Part shown: positions 41,043-51,423 of the stretch, piece by piece | How positions within the stretch are numbered: the first letter of the stretch is position 1 | How the letters are laid out: the number at the start of each line of letters is the position of its first letter | NCBI RefSeq assembly: GCF_008386695.1 | Contig: NZ_VUOC01000004.1 | Coordinates: forward strand, 1,800,327-1,864,326 | Length of the DNA stretch: 64,000 nucleotides | Source: Chitinophaga agrisoli | GTDB lineage: Bacteria > Bacteroidota > Bacteroidia > Chitinophagales > Chitinophagaceae | Direction: 5' to 3' | Notes under the pieces: model-generated | Told to the model about the DNA's origin: nothing | Seen by the model: the letters and a program-made list of their open reading frames with translations, nothing else | Database searches by the model: none | Program-made: the position numbers and the translations under genes

Positions 41043-43655
41043 ATGAAGAACTTCAAAACCTTTTCTGTCATTGCCTGCTGTATGCTGCAGCTGAGCGCTA
41101 ACGCACAAAATGGCTGGAAGATCCAGCCCGTTGCTATACAAACCCGCTGGGCAAAGGAAGTAAGCCCTGCAAACGCATTAAAGGAATATCCCCGTCCCCA
41201 GCTGGTGCGCAAACAATGGCAAAACTTAAATGGTCTCTGGCAATATGCAATTACCCCCAAAGGTGCGTCTACGCCTACGGCGTACGCAGGTGAAATATTA
41301 GTTCCCTATCCTATCGAGTCCGCCCTCTCGGGCGTTAAAAAAGCCGTGCTACCGAACCAAAACCTATGGTACAAACGAAACATTACCAAACCCACCCTGC
41401 AAAACGGCGAACGTGCGCTGTTGCATTTTGGCGCCGTGGACTGGCAGGCAGTGGTATTGCTCAATGGTAAAACGGTAGGCACACATACCGGCGGCTATCA
41501 AAACTTTTCCCTTGACATAACCGATGCCCTGCAGGGCGGTAATAATGAACTGGTGGTTCAGGTATACGATCCTACAGACCAGGGCCCCAACCCCCATGGT
41601 AAGCAGGTGCTGAGCCCCAAAGACATCTATTACACGCCCAGCACCGGCATCTGGCAAACCGTATGGATGGAAATAGTGCCCGCTGCGGCGATCAGTAATC
41701 TCAGACTAACCCCCGATATCGATAAAGGCGTCCTGCACGTAACCGTAGACGCCCCCGCCGGCAGCGAAGTGGTATTGACCGCCAGCAGCGCAGGTAAAAC
41801 AGTAAGCACCATTAAAGGCAACGCGGGAACGGAGCTGTTGCTGCCCATGAAAGCAGCAAAGCTATGGTCGCCCGCAGATCCTTTCCTCTACGATCTGCGT
41901 GTACAGTTGCTGAAGGATGGTAAACCGGCAGATGAGGTACAGAGCTATTTTGGCATGCGCAAGGTAGAGATCAGAAAGGATGCAGCCGGTTATGACCGCA
42001 TCTTCCTCAATAACCAGTATACCTATAACCTGGGTACGCTGGACCAGGGCTTCTGGCCAGACGGCTTGCTGACTGCCCCCACCGATGAAGCGCTGGCTTT
42101 CGATATCAAAGCCATCAAAGCCATGGGCTTTAATACTATCCGCAAACATATTAAGATAGAGCCGGCACGCTGGTACTATCATTGCGACAAACTGGGTATG
42201 ATGGTGTGGCAGGATTTTGTAAACCCGCCCCACCATATGCCGGAAGGCGCCAAAGAGGAGTTTGAAAAAGAAGTGGCGGCTACCATTACGCAGTTATACG
42301 ATCACCCTTGTATTACAAGTTGGGTTTTGTTTAACGAGAAGTGGGGCGTTTTTGACCAACAACGCCTCACGGAATGGGTGAAACATACGGACCCCTCCCG
42401 CCTGATCAACGGTCACTCCGGAGAGATCCTGTATGTGAATGAAAAACTGCGCAGCCCTTCGCCAAATGCCTGGGTTAGTGCAGACATGACCGATGTACAC
42501 TCCTACCCGGATCCAATGAACGCGCCGGCACACCCCGGCAAAGCGCGCATCCTGGGAGAGTTTGGCGGCATAGGCGTATTTATACCGGACCACCAATGGA
42601 ACCCCATGAGCGCATGGGGTTATATACAGGTCACTCCTTCTGCCTTAAAGGCTAAGTACACGATCATGAACCAACACCTGCAGCTGCTGGAAAAAGAAGG
42701 GCTAAGCGGTTCTATTTACACACAGCCCTTTGACGTAGAAACAGAGCAGAACGGTATTATGACCTATGACCGGGAGGTGATCAAGATCCCGTTTGAAGAG
42801 ATGCGCAGGATCCACCGGCCGCTGGTAGCCAATAACGGCACTATACCGGCTGTAACTGCCCAGGCGGCGGATATTACAGACCCCGGCCAGTTATACAGCC
42901 AGTTACTGCAACAGTATATAGATGGTAAAAAAGATCCGGCCTTCCTGCGTAAGCTGGCCATGACAGCCCAGCAGGTGGATGATAAACCTGGCGCCCGTTT
43001 GGCCGCAGCGGATTATATAGCGAGCCTGAAAACGTATAGCGTGGATGATCTGGCTTTTATCATGCAAACGACCAACAGTGCTAAGGACCCCGGCTTTGCC
43101 ATTGTACAGCAACAGGCCGCAGAGATAGACCGCCTCATGGGCGGCCGCCAGGCCGAGGTGAAGATGATGAACATCATCTATAAAGACGAGATACAGGCCG
43201 CCGTATCCAAACCGGATGCACAGCCAGACTGGAACCAGCTGGCTGCCAATGTAAGTAAATATGGCGCCGCGGGAGAAGAGATCTTGCTGCGCGCTAAAAC
43301 CATTCATTACCTGAACAAACAGGAGTGGGATGATTTTGCGAAGGCTGCGGGTGAATATGTAAGCAAATATGGTAATACATTACGGCCGGAAGAGCTGAAC
43401 CAATACGCGTGGACAGCGTTTGAAAGGGTGAATGACGCAGCGTTGCTGGCAGCCGCCGCAAGCTGGAGTGAGTTATCCCTGAAAGCTTCGGAGAATAACG
43501 CGGCCTATATGGATACTTATGCGAACCTGTTGTATAAAATTGGCAAGAAGGAAGACGCCATTCGGATTCAGACAAACGCAGTGCGCATTGCGGATGATGA
43601 TTCCCTGAAGGAGACCCTGTCGAAAATGCAACGCGGAGAAAAGACGTGGAAATAA
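41043..43655 (+). CDS. exported glycoside hydrolase family 2 protein with C-terminal helical module
   Basis: An 870-residue protein with a signal peptide (to about 22, LSANAQ). Residues about 30-600 are a GH2 enzyme: the jelly-roll sugar-binding domain (EYPRPQLVRKQWQNLNGLWQ), an immunoglobulin-like domain and a TIM barrel. The acid/base is in LFNEKWG (Glu432) and the nucleophile in ILGEFGG (Glu506). Beta-galactosidase, glucuronidase and related activities are all possible. Residues about 610-870 are helical repeats ending MDTYANLLYKIGKKEDA. The same module precedes the GH2 part in the second GH2 gene (59890-62928), so the domain order is swapped between the two. No SusC/SusD lies beside it; a sigma-like gene follows. 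Confidence 0.9.
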   Translation: MKNFKTFSVIACCMLQLSANAQNGWKIQPVAIQTRWAKEVSPANALKEYPRPQLVRKQWQNLNGLWQYAITPKGASTPTAYAGEILVPYPIESALSGVKKAVLPNQNLWYKRNITKPTLQNGERALLHFGAVDWQAVVLLNGKTVGTHTGGYQNFSLDITDALQGGNNELVVQVYDPTDQGPNPHGKQVLSPKDIYYTPSTGIWQTVWMEIVPAAAISNLRLTPDIDKGVLHVTVDAPAGSEVVLTASSAGKTVSTIKGNAGTELLLPMKAAKLWSPADPFLYDLRVQLLKDGKPADEVQSYFGMRKVEIRKDAAGYDRIFLNNQYTYNLGTLDQGFWPDGLLTAPTDEALAFDIKAIKAMGFNTIRKHIKIEPARWYYHCDKLGMMVWQDFVNPPHHMPEGAKEEFEKEVAATITQLYDHPCITSWVLFNEKWGVFDQQRLTEWVKHTDPSRLINGHSGEILYVNEKLRSPSPNAWVSADMTDVHSYPDPMNAPAHPGKARILGEFGGIGVFIPDHQWNPMSAWGYIQVTPSALKAKYTIMNQHLQLLEKEGLSGSIYTQPFDVETEQNGIMTYDREVIKIPFEEMRRIHRPLVANNGTIPAVTAQAADITDPGQLYSQLLQQYIDGKKDPAFLRKLAMTAQQVDDKPGARLAAADYIASLKTYSVDDLAFIMQTTNSAKDPGFAIVQQQAAEIDRLMGGRQAEVKMMNIIYKDEIQAAVSKPDAQPDWNQLAANVSKYGAAGEEILLRAKTIHYLNKQEWDDFAKAAGEYVSKYGNTLRPEELNQYAWTAFERVNDAALLAAAASWSELSLKASENNAAYMDTYANLLYKIGKKEDAIRIQTNAVRIADDDSLKETLSKMQRGEKTWK

Positions 43656-43807
43656 AATATTAACATGGCCGCTAACCAATCATTAACGAAATAATATTTT
43701 ATAATTTTTAAATTTAGATATAAATAATAATTCACACGGTAAACGAAATAACTGCATCTCAACTATCCCTAAAATAATACAAGAACAAGCATTGATTTTG
43801 AATTGTC

Positions 43808-44353
43808 ATGGAACTAAAAACCAATCAAAAAAATTTTATGGGACACTACAACCATTCCATTGAGGAATCTACACTTGATTATGCATTATTCGAAACTTTA
43901 ACCAGCCCCGGCCGTAGTGATAGTGAAACTGCATTACACATAATTTATGGCCGGTATGCCCCCAAGCTACATCGTGCCATCTCCCGGAAAATCAAAAATC
44001 GCGAGATGGCAAAGCGGGTCTTGTTCACTATCGCTTTCACGCTTTGGAAAATGAGGGGCCGTTTACCTATGGATATTACTATACGTAAATTCCTTAGAGA
44101 GTGTTTAAATACCGTGCCCAGATTCGATCATGATCGCGCGGACAGTTCAGTGGAATATATCTTACAGCATTCTAAGATAGCAGGTGATATTTCGAGCGAT
44201 GAAGTCAGCGTCTGTTTCAAAGGATACCTGGAGCGTTTACATGTCTATAGCGACGACCGCAAGCCTACTTATCTGCAATATATTGCACAAAACCATACGG
44301 AAGCAGATGAGCTTTTCTGGAAGATATTTCGTGTACTGGATCTCCGTCACTAA
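43808..44353 (+). CDS. decayed ECF-sigma-like protein
   Basis: A 181-residue protein lying 115 bases ahead of a FecR gene, where a sigma gene is expected. Region 2 can be traced (LHIIYGRYAPKLHRAISRK, then AFTLWKMRGRLPM), but the acidic core-binding motif (DVVHDVF in the intact paralogue at 38018) reads RVLFTIAF. Region 4 has no helix-turn-helix: the C-terminus reads VCFKGYLERLHVYSDDRKPT and continues with LFWKIFRVLDLRH. The frame is open and codon use is ordinary, so it is translated or only recently lost. It may be a nonfunctional remnant, or a protein that keeps FecR binding only. A start at the Met of MGHYNHSIEE is also possible. Confidence 0.65.
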   Translation: MELKTNQKNFMGHYNHSIEESTLDYALFETLTSPGRSDSETALHIIYGRYAPKLHRAISRKIKNREMAKRVLFTIAFTLWKMRGRLPMDITIRKFLRECLNTVPRFDHDRADSSVEYILQHSKIAGDISSDEVSVCFKGYLERLHVYSDDRKPTYLQYIAQNHTEADELFWKIFRVLDLRH

Positions 44354-44468
44354 TACTTTTTAATTACAGCGCCATTAAAAAACGATAAGCATCGTTCAAT
44401 CTTATTAATCGTACACTAAGAGCAAACTGCCCAACATGTAATAAACATCCACCTCATGTAACTATATT

Positions 44469-45611
44469 ATGGAAGATTTTGACCAGGAGTTGCTCTACGA
44501 GATGATCATAAATGAAATTGCAGGCTTGCTCTCAGAAGAAGAGCAAGCCTGTCTGGATAGAATCATTGCAGAAAATCCCGAGGCATACAAATTCTGGAAA
44601 GATCTTCATGAGGCTGAATCGGCGCATATATTGGCTTCCAGCGAGCTTCACAAGGATGATCCGATGGAAGTAGTCCGCAAGTATGAAAAGGCATTACAGG
44701 GGGGGTATCCCCCGCGCAAGCGAAAAGCCGTTTTTATAAAGCCCGTAAGTATAACCGTCTTGTCTGTGCTACTGGTAATGACAGCACTTTATACTATAAA
44801 CCAGCGGCGTACACGCGCTCCAGACTCACAGCCCGCCCAGGCAATTGCCACTAATGAAGATCCCCGCACAATTATCTTAACGTTACCGGACGGACAACGC
44901 CTGGACCTCTCTATAGACACTGCCAATACACAGGTAGATAATGTGGTCTTCATTAACCGGGGCAACCGGCTGCGCTTCCGGGGCAAAGGTTCGCCGGGAA
45001 TAGCCACACTATATGTGCCGGCGGGTAAGGATTATACGGTGGTCCTTGCCGATAAAACCACTATAAAGCTGTCTCCCAATTCCGTGCTTCGTTTCCCCAT
45101 AAACTTTACAGGGGAAACCCGTTCAGTTTTCCTAAGGGGAAAAGCATTCCTGCAGGTAGCGCCCAATAATAACCAGCCCTTTGTTGTAGTACTGCCCAAA
45201 CATCACAAATTACAGGTATTAGGCACGGCATTTAATGTAAACACCCACAAGGGCGCTATTAAGGTATCGTTGATAACCGGCTCTCTGAAGATGGAAACGC
45301 TTACTGACAGCCTCCGTTTAAAACCGGGTTATGAGGTGGTATCTGTAAATGGTGAACCGTTGGAAGCGGACAGGATGGACCCCGCAGAACTTGTATACGA
45401 ATTCCGGGAACAGTCACTGCAAGAGGTGGCTAAAGTGATTGCCCGGTGGTATAATATCGAAGTAGTGCTATCCAACAATAAGGTGAGCAACATGCAGTTA
45501 ACCGGTAAAATAGACCGTCAGAAACCGCTGCATATTATCCTGAACCAGCTGGGAGCTATTAACTTCCATCATGAGCTGAATGCCGCCTGCGATACCCTCC
45601 GGTTCTGGTAA
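44469..45611 (+). CDS. FecR family anti-sigma factor
   Basis: A 380-residue homologue of the FecR gene at 38596. Its features are the start LLYEMIINEIAGLLSEEEQA, a membrane helix at about 97-116, the periplasmic FecR domain (TLYVPAGKDYTVVLADKTTI, then VLGTAFNVNTH), and a C-terminal STN-like segment (EVAKVIARWYNIEV). It follows a degenerate sigma-like gene and converges with an STN-bearing SusC gene (45619-48804), whose stop lies seven bases beyond its own. The receptor is probably its signalling partner. Which sigma factor it controls is unclear because the adjacent one looks nonfunctional. Confidence 0.92.
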   Translation: MEDFDQELLYEMIINEIAGLLSEEEQACLDRIIAENPEAYKFWKDLHEAESAHILASSELHKDDPMEVVRKYEKALQGGYPPRKRKAVFIKPVSITVLSVLLVMTALYTINQRRTRAPDSQPAQAIATNEDPRTIILTLPDGQRLDLSIDTANTQVDNVVFINRGNRLRFRGKGSPGIATLYVPAGKDYTVVLADKTTIKLSPNSVLRFPINFTGETRSVFLRGKAFLQVAPNNNQPFVVVLPKHHKLQVLGTAFNVNTHKGAIKVSLITGSLKMETLTDSLRLKPGYEVVSVNGEPLEADRMDPAELVYEFREQSLQEVAKVIARWYNIEVVLSNNKVSNMQLTGKIDRQKPLHIILNQLGAINFHHELNAACDTLRFW

Positions 45612-45618
45612 GCAAACA

Positions 45619-48600
45619 TCAAATTGTTAAACTAAGCCCCACTGTAAATACCTTTAAGGGTGGTAAGGTAACGGAGCTCCTGGATTCCGGGTCCATGCCG
45701 CTATAGCGGGTAAACGTAAGCAGGTTCTGTCCCTGTGCAAAAACACGCAATTGGTCTTTCCGCGCGCCTATATTTGGCCGCCATGAAATAGACAGGCTTT
45801 TTAACCGGATAAAAGAGGCATCCGTAATAGCATCTGTACTAAACGTACTGTTGGAAAATGAGGTCAGCCGCTGCTCCGAAAGTATGGTGCTATAGCTGGC
45901 CGCAGGCACCCGCTCCAGTATCCCGGCTTGCTGGTTGCCCATATTGCTGGCGCCGTTAAAAAGGCCAGGCGGCGTACTACGGTACTCAGGGCCCATCTGC
46001 TTTACAAACTGGAAAAGTATACTTATATCAAAACGGCCAATTGTAAAATTATTCAGTAGGCCACCGTAATACCTGGGCCCCAAGTTTTCGCTCGCCTGGC
46101 GGTCCTGCAGCTGTCCCATGGAATCCACCGGCAACACATTGCCGTTATGTCCCATCACCTGGGGATAACCAGTTGCCATATCCATACCGGCGGATTGATA
46201 TAACCTTACAATATCTATGGATTGGCCCACGAAGAAATCGCCGGCATAAGACGAATGCTCCAACCCCGCAAAAGAGAGCAGTTTGTTCTCTGGTAATGTA
46301 AAATTGGCCTCCGTAGACCACATAAATCGCGGGTTGTTTATATGTTTCCGTTTCAATAGAAATTCCCAGCCGCTATTCCGTATCCCCACGGTAAAATTAC
46401 CATTCTCTCCATCAGGCAGCTGGCAAACAGCATCATTCCGGTAATAGCTGGCCGTAAAAAACAATTGGCTTCTTTTAATGCCAGTCTGCAGCGTTATTGC
46501 AAATTTGTTTACACCTCCCCACTTCAGCGCCGAATCCGGCGGCCAGCCATTTACGCGGCCATCAGATAGCGCCTGTCCGGGGCCATATGGCCTGAAGATA
46601 TCATCGCTGCCCAGCATACTATAACTTACATTCAGCAGGCCCGAATCAATAACAGGCAACCGCTGGCGAAACCACTCCTCATTTGAGAACATCCATCCAA
46701 GCTCCATCGATAACGCGTAATTACCCCGGTGATCCTTTGTAAAGCGCGAGCTACTTTCCCGGTATACTGAAAGATCTGCCCTATAACGCTGCAATAGGTC
46801 ATACTTCAACAGTATGCCCGTGGCGCTATAGTTATAGGCCGATACATCGTTGGCAGTACGCTTAGTATCTCCGGAGATTGAATTTCGCGCATAGTAGCCA
46901 TCGTTATGTTGCCAAACCTGTCTTACACGGGCCACTAAACTGCCTCCTGGTAAGCGGCAGCTATAATTCAGCGCTGGTTCCGCCAACCAGCCATGCAGTC
47001 TGTCGGAAGCCCCCATCCATTGATCCTGCAGGATAGCCCTGAACTGCGGCGCAAACGAACTAACCGGTATCACCAATGTTTGTTTATTGAGCAGGAGATT
47101 ATAATTAAAATTACCAGCCAGATAAAACCGTTTGCTTATCCTGTAGCTGAACGTAGAGGCGGCAATGAAGTTGGCTATTTTGTTGCGGTACTGCTGATCC
47201 AGTAATGCCAGCGGATTTGTCCAGGAAGCATCGCCATTGGGCAGCGGGGCCCAGTTCAGCGCTCCGCTTTTCAAAAATAAGTCCGGGGCGTTAGGCGCCA
47301 GTGAAACGGCAGTTTGTATCAGGTCTTTGTCGATCAGCTGATTGTCTCCCGTCAGACCAAAAACGGTAAATGATTGTTGCCAGCTGTTCCTCCTGGACTG
47401 GTGGTTTACATTTACCAGGAAAGTAGCTTCGCGGTTAAAAAGATCTCCGGGAAAAACAGTCGTCTCCCGGTGAAGTCCCGCTCCTATCCTATAATTCGTA
47501 CGCGGTCCGCCATGCGCCCAGGACAGGCTGGCGTACATATACTGAGATGGCCTGCCTGCCAGCACCTTCTGCCACGATACATTGCGCGAACGCGGATATA
47601 TCAGAAAATCTGCATTTGTCTGATCTGCCGTACTGCGTCCATCAGGGATAGACAGCCCGTCATTGGAATACGCCAAACTGCGCATGGACAGATATTCCGG
47701 GGTATTGAACACATCCAGCCTGCGGGTGACTGTACCCAGGCCATTCGTTACCCGTAAGCTGATCCCGCTGCTATCATAAGCGCCTTTTTTGGTATAGATC
47801 AGGATAACACCATTAACGCCTCTACTGCCGTAAATGGCCGCGGCGTCAGCATCCTTCAATACAATAATGCGCTCGATATCGTCCGGGTTTATAAGTTCCA
47901 AAGGATTTCCCGCGCCACCTTGTATGCCACTGATGGGGAACGTCCATCCGGATAAAAGCGGAACGCCATCAATTACGTACATCGGTTCATTAAGCCCGGA
48001 GATACTATTGCGCCCCTGTAATTGTACCTTTAGCGCAGCGCCCGGGATACCGTTTTGTTGTGTAATGAATAACCCCGGTACTCTTCCCTGCAGTGTTAAC
48101 AATGGATTACCAACGGGCTGGTTCACAATATCCGCGGCCGGTATTGGAGACACGTTTGTATGATCACCCCGCTGAGGCGTATGTACAAAAACCGGCGGCA
48201 CATCAAAAGGAGCTAATCGCCTTGATTTTTTCGTCAGTTGCAGCAACATCCGGTCTCCCTGTACTGGCACGGTACTGCTGTCATATTCAGGCGCAAAGAC
48301 CCAAAGAACATCCCCTGTCCTGACATCAGGCAGCATGAACTCGCCCTTAATATCTGTAACAGTACCGGTAAGCGTGCGTTTAATCCTGACACTGGCGCGT
48401 TTAACAGGTTTTTTGTCATGCTCGTCAACAACATTTCCGGTTAGCTTCATACCAGACAGGGACGTTCCCGGTATACGGTCCATTATCTTCACACAATTTC
48501 CATTGATCACAAATGTAAATCCATTCTTTTCCAACACCTCCCGGAGCGCTTCCTTATAAGTCAGCTGGAAGAAATCTACATTAATGACCGTCTCATACCC

Positions 48601-48804
48601 AGTCACCTCTGTTGACATCTCAACATGGCATCCCACATTCCGGCAAATAGTACGGGCAGCTTCGATAATTGTTAACTGTTTGTTATTGATGCTTATGACA
48701 GCGGAGGTATCCATCTCCGTCTGAGCAAAGACGGATATAGGTATAAGGGAGGAACTGATGCAGCACGCCACCGCTGCTAAGAGCCGGCGTAAATTTATTT
48801 CCAT
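45619..48804 (-). CDS. SusC-like TonB-dependent transducer with STN domain, no SusD partner
   Basis: A 1,061-residue outer-membrane receptor. It has a signal peptide (to about 28, PISVFAQ), an STN domain (about 38-105, ISINNKQLTIIEAARTICRN) and a carboxypeptidase-regulatory-like domain (about 118-195). The SusC-type plug has NPLLTLQGRVPGLFITQQNG and AAAIYGSRGVNGVILIYTKK, and the barrel ends VFTVGLSLTI. It is smaller than the SusC at 34153. An S9 peptidase gene (48934-51423) and a small exported peptide gene lie upstream on the same strand, with no SusD. This arrangement suggests uptake of a peptide or a peptide-derived product, controlled through the FecR gene that converges with it. Confidence 0.92.
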   Translation of the reverse strand: MEINLRRLLAAVACCISSSLIPISVFAQTEMDTSAVISINNKQLTIIEAARTICRNVGCHVEMSTEVTGYETVINVDFFQLTYKEALREVLEKNGFTFVINGNCVKIMDRIPGTSLSGMKLTGNVVDEHDKKPVKRASVRIKRTLTGTVTDIKGEFMLPDVRTGDVLWVFAPEYDSSTVPVQGDRMLLQLTKKSRRLAPFDVPPVFVHTPQRGDHTNVSPIPAADIVNQPVGNPLLTLQGRVPGLFITQQNGIPGAALKVQLQGRNSISGLNEPMYVIDGVPLLSGWTFPISGIQGGAGNPLELINPDDIERIIVLKDADAAAIYGSRGVNGVILIYTKKGAYDSSGISLRVTNGLGTVTRRLDVFNTPEYLSMRSLAYSNDGLSIPDGRSTADQTNADFLIYPRSRNVSWQKVLAGRPSQYMYASLSWAHGGPRTNYRIGAGLHRETTVFPGDLFNREATFLVNVNHQSRRNSWQQSFTVFGLTGDNQLIDKDLIQTAVSLAPNAPDLFLKSGALNWAPLPNGDASWTNPLALLDQQYRNKIANFIAASTFSYRISKRFYLAGNFNYNLLLNKQTLVIPVSSFAPQFRAILQDQWMGASDRLHGWLAEPALNYSCRLPGGSLVARVRQVWQHNDGYYARNSISGDTKRTANDVSAYNYSATGILLKYDLLQRYRADLSVYRESSSRFTKDHRGNYALSMELGWMFSNEEWFRQRLPVIDSGLLNVSYSMLGSDDIFRPYGPGQALSDGRVNGWPPDSALKWGGVNKFAITLQTGIKRSQLFFTASYYRNDAVCQLPDGENGNFTVGIRNSGWEFLLKRKHINNPRFMWSTEANFTLPENKLLSFAGLEHSSYAGDFFVGQSIDIVRLYQSAGMDMATGYPQVMGHNGNVLPVDSMGQLQDRQASENLGPRYYGGLLNNFTIGRFDISILFQFVKQMGPEYRSTPPGLFNGASNMGNQQAGILERVPAASYSTILSEQRLTSFSNSTFSTDAITDASFIRLKSLSISWRPNIGARKDQLRVFAQGQNLLTFTRYSGMDPESRSSVTLPPLKVFTVGLSLTI

Positions 48805-48933
48805 TGAACTTTGTTTTTTTAGTTCGATGGTATAGGGGATATATTAATTCTCGCCACTGCGGCATTGACATTAAAACGCGCCTGCTAACAGAATGAACTA
48901 CCTGTTTTCAAAATGCGCGTAGTTTTTAACAGT

Positions 48934-51423
48934 TTATTTACCACTGGCGTCAACTTCGTGCATCCAGTCAGGTGCGGCAGCATCTTTCAGGAAATGGTCA
49001 AAGAATTGATTGATCCGGATCGTAAGATCAAGTTGGTTGTCCGGCTGTAAAAGGTTATGCGCCTCTCCTTCATATTGCAGCAGCCATGCAGGCTTGCCAA
49101 GCCGGTGTAGCGCGGTAAAAAAAGCAATGCCCTGGTCAACCGGTACTACGGCATCCAGTTTATTATGTACCAGGAGCAGCGGGGTGGTGACCTTATCAGC
49201 CATAAAGAGAGGGGAATTTTCCAGGTATAGGTCCGGCTGTTGCCAGGGTGGCGCTCCCATACGGTAATAGCTGCGCTCATAGAGCTCCTGCAGCGGCATA
49301 CCTGTGTTTAATTCATAAGTACCCCAGCCACCGGCCATGTTAACTATACCGGCGTCTGAACAGGCTGCGGCAAACAGGTTGCTATGGGTAACAATATAAT
49401 TAGTGAGGAACCCGCCAAAACTACGGCTGGTAATACCCATTTTATCTGCGCGTACATATGGTAAGCGTGAAAGATACCCGGCTGCCGCTATAACGGTAAT
49501 ACAGGCACTACTGCCAGCGGCGCCGGTGGTAAAATGCAGGTCCGGAGTAAACACCAGGTATCCCCTGCTTACAAAATAAGGGATGTTGATGTCGCCGGCG
49601 GAAAATGCGGGTGGCTGATAGCGATGCAGGCGGTCAGCCATTATTTCATAATAATGCAGCAGTACCGGGTATTTTTTATGTGGATCAAAATCCTGCGGCG
49701 TGTATAGTATACCTTGTTCTTTGCGCCCGTCCGGCAGGGTAAACGCCATGAGTTGCGACTGTAGCCAATTGTATGACCGCTCCGGATACACGGTGCTTAA
49801 CGGCCTAAACCTTTTAAAATTCTGTGTCATGAAATAATTGGGGGATGCAGTGGCGCTGCAACGGCGTACGATATAAATGCCGGCATTCCGCGCCTTAAGC
49901 GGGGCTTCGCCCCCCAGGTAGAAATGTTCTTTTGCGTAATAGAGGTAGGGGCCCATGGTAAGGGGCAGCGGGTCTCGGGCGCTGTCTGGTCTTATGCAGT
50001 AAAATCCGTTGTCCTTATTATCATTATTAAAGGCGTCCAGTATGAGTGTATCCTGGAGCCGCACTACTGTTCCCATTGGCGCTATTAACCGGAACGTTAT
50101 ATGATGACGGCGGCCATAGCCATTGGTAAGATTGATGGGGGCTTTTTGCCTGAGCGGGTCTGCCAGCCAGTTATCATACCGGTCATATAACAGTATACCG
50201 GTATCGCCGGGCAGCCAATGCCCCCAGCTGCCAAGGCCGCGGTGGGCCGCCAGCGCCGGCTGGTCGTACCCCGCGTCTCCGGCAGGTACGGATATATCTG
50301 CCGTAACATCCCTGGTAATGCCGGTGGCCAGTTCATAAGTATGGATATTCCCCAATCCATCATCGCTTACCAGGAACCGGCCGGCCGGGGAAATACCGGC
50401 AAAGGGAAAATCAACTTCCTTTCGCCGGCCGGTAACCAGGGAAATGAGGTAATACCGCGAGACAGCCCCACTGCCCTGTTTGCGGATGATCAGCCCCCAT
50501 TTGTCCGTGGCGCCGCCTGTAATAGGCCACAACTCTTCTCCTGCTTCCTGCAGGCGGGTTAGCTGTAGGTCCTTTAGCGATATTACTGCGAAGCACGGAA
50601 CCGGCGCCTCCTTTTCTTTACAGGGCGGAAGCACCGCATCCGTATAACGCCATATCTGCACCCGGCCGGGCGCCTGGGGCCAGGGCTTGACAACATTCCC
50701 TGCCGGCAGCAGGCAAAGGATCCGCTTCCCGTCCATGGAAAAATTTACCAGGGTAATTCCGGCAAGGGCGCTATCTGCAGCCAGGAGTGGCCGGGCATGT
50801 GGCATACCATGATGGTAATACCAGACCTTACCATCTGCCGTAAATGCCAGTTGTGCACCGGCTGTATCCACTACCAGGTTGCCGGCAGTCTTGCCGGTCC
50901 AGATTGTCTGCGGCCGCCCTTTATCAATATCGTATATTACCAGTTGGATGGGAGCTGTAGCGGAGTACCAGGCTAACCATGAGCGGCCCCGGTTATCAAA
51001 CTGCCAGAAGCTGCCAACGCGGTCAATGAATTTTGCCTGGCCGGCCCCTGGTTGCAACAGGCACAGGCTATCCCCACCCTGCAAAAACACCAGATACCCG
51101 CCGGAGGGTGTAAATGCCGCCATGGCAGCGCCGGGCAAGGCCTTTTCCCAACTATCCCTCAGGGAACGGATAACCAGGGTTTGGCTGCCGGCCGGCTGCC
51201 GGTAGATGGTATAACACATATAGCGGCCATCCGGCGTAATGGCGGGGGACTGCACTTCCGGCCACCGGTCAAAAACGCCGGTATCCAACATGGGTCTTAC
51301 CGGAGAAGGGCCCGGGCACTGTGAGTGAACAACCGAATACCAGAGCAGGAGCCCGATGGCGGGGAACAGCTTTGTTGACAGATGAATTAAGGCTGTATGA
51401 AAGTGACCACCTTTTGCGCACAT
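48934..51423 (-). CDS. exported prolyl-oligopeptidase-family (S9) peptidase
   Basis: An 829-residue serine peptidase with an N-terminal signal region (FPAIGLLLWYSVVHSQ). A beta-propeller part follows (about 40-540, with repeats such as SPAITPDGRYMCYTI), then an alpha/beta-hydrolase domain. The triad is complete: Ser in ITSRSFGGFLTNYI (about 665), Asp in HNKLDAVVP (about 757) and His in EGEAHNLL (about 787). It should cleave short peptides in the periplasm. Its ATG (51421-51423) lies inside the end of the small peptide gene (51387-51623), so translation is coupled. The only start that keeps the signal sequence is this ATG. The SusC-like gene follows 129 bases later. A paralogue is at 57165-59888. 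Confidence 0.92.
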   Translation of the reverse strand: MCAKGGHFHTALIHLSTKLFPAIGLLLWYSVVHSQCPGPSPVRPMLDTGVFDRWPEVQSPAITPDGRYMCYTIYRQPAGSQTLVIRSLRDSWEKALPGAAMAAFTPSGGYLVFLQGGDSLCLLQPGAGQAKFIDRVGSFWQFDNRGRSWLAWYSATAPIQLVIYDIDKGRPQTIWTGKTAGNLVVDTAGAQLAFTADGKVWYYHHGMPHARPLLAADSALAGITLVNFSMDGKRILCLLPAGNVVKPWPQAPGRVQIWRYTDAVLPPCKEKEAPVPCFAVISLKDLQLTRLQEAGEELWPITGGATDKWGLIIRKQGSGAVSRYYLISLVTGRRKEVDFPFAGISPAGRFLVSDDGLGNIHTYELATGITRDVTADISVPAGDAGYDQPALAAHRGLGSWGHWLPGDTGILLYDRYDNWLADPLRQKAPINLTNGYGRRHHITFRLIAPMGTVVRLQDTLILDAFNNDNKDNGFYCIRPDSARDPLPLTMGPYLYYAKEHFYLGGEAPLKARNAGIYIVRRCSATASPNYFMTQNFKRFRPLSTVYPERSYNWLQSQLMAFTLPDGRKEQGILYTPQDFDPHKKYPVLLHYYEIMADRLHRYQPPAFSAGDINIPYFVSRGYLVFTPDLHFTTGAAGSSACITVIAAAGYLSRLPYVRADKMGITSRSFGGFLTNYIVTHSNLFAAACSDAGIVNMAGGWGTYELNTGMPLQELYERSYYRMGAPPWQQPDLYLENSPLFMADKVTTPLLLVHNKLDAVVPVDQGIAFFTALHRLGKPAWLLQYEGEAHNLLQPDNQLDLTIRINQFFDHFLKDAAAPDWMHEVDASGK

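Noticed and set aside
39911-43655. A classical polysaccharide-utilisation locus around the first GH2 gene
   Set aside because: No SusC/SusD pair, second glycosidase or hybrid two-component system lies beside it, so the label is not supported.
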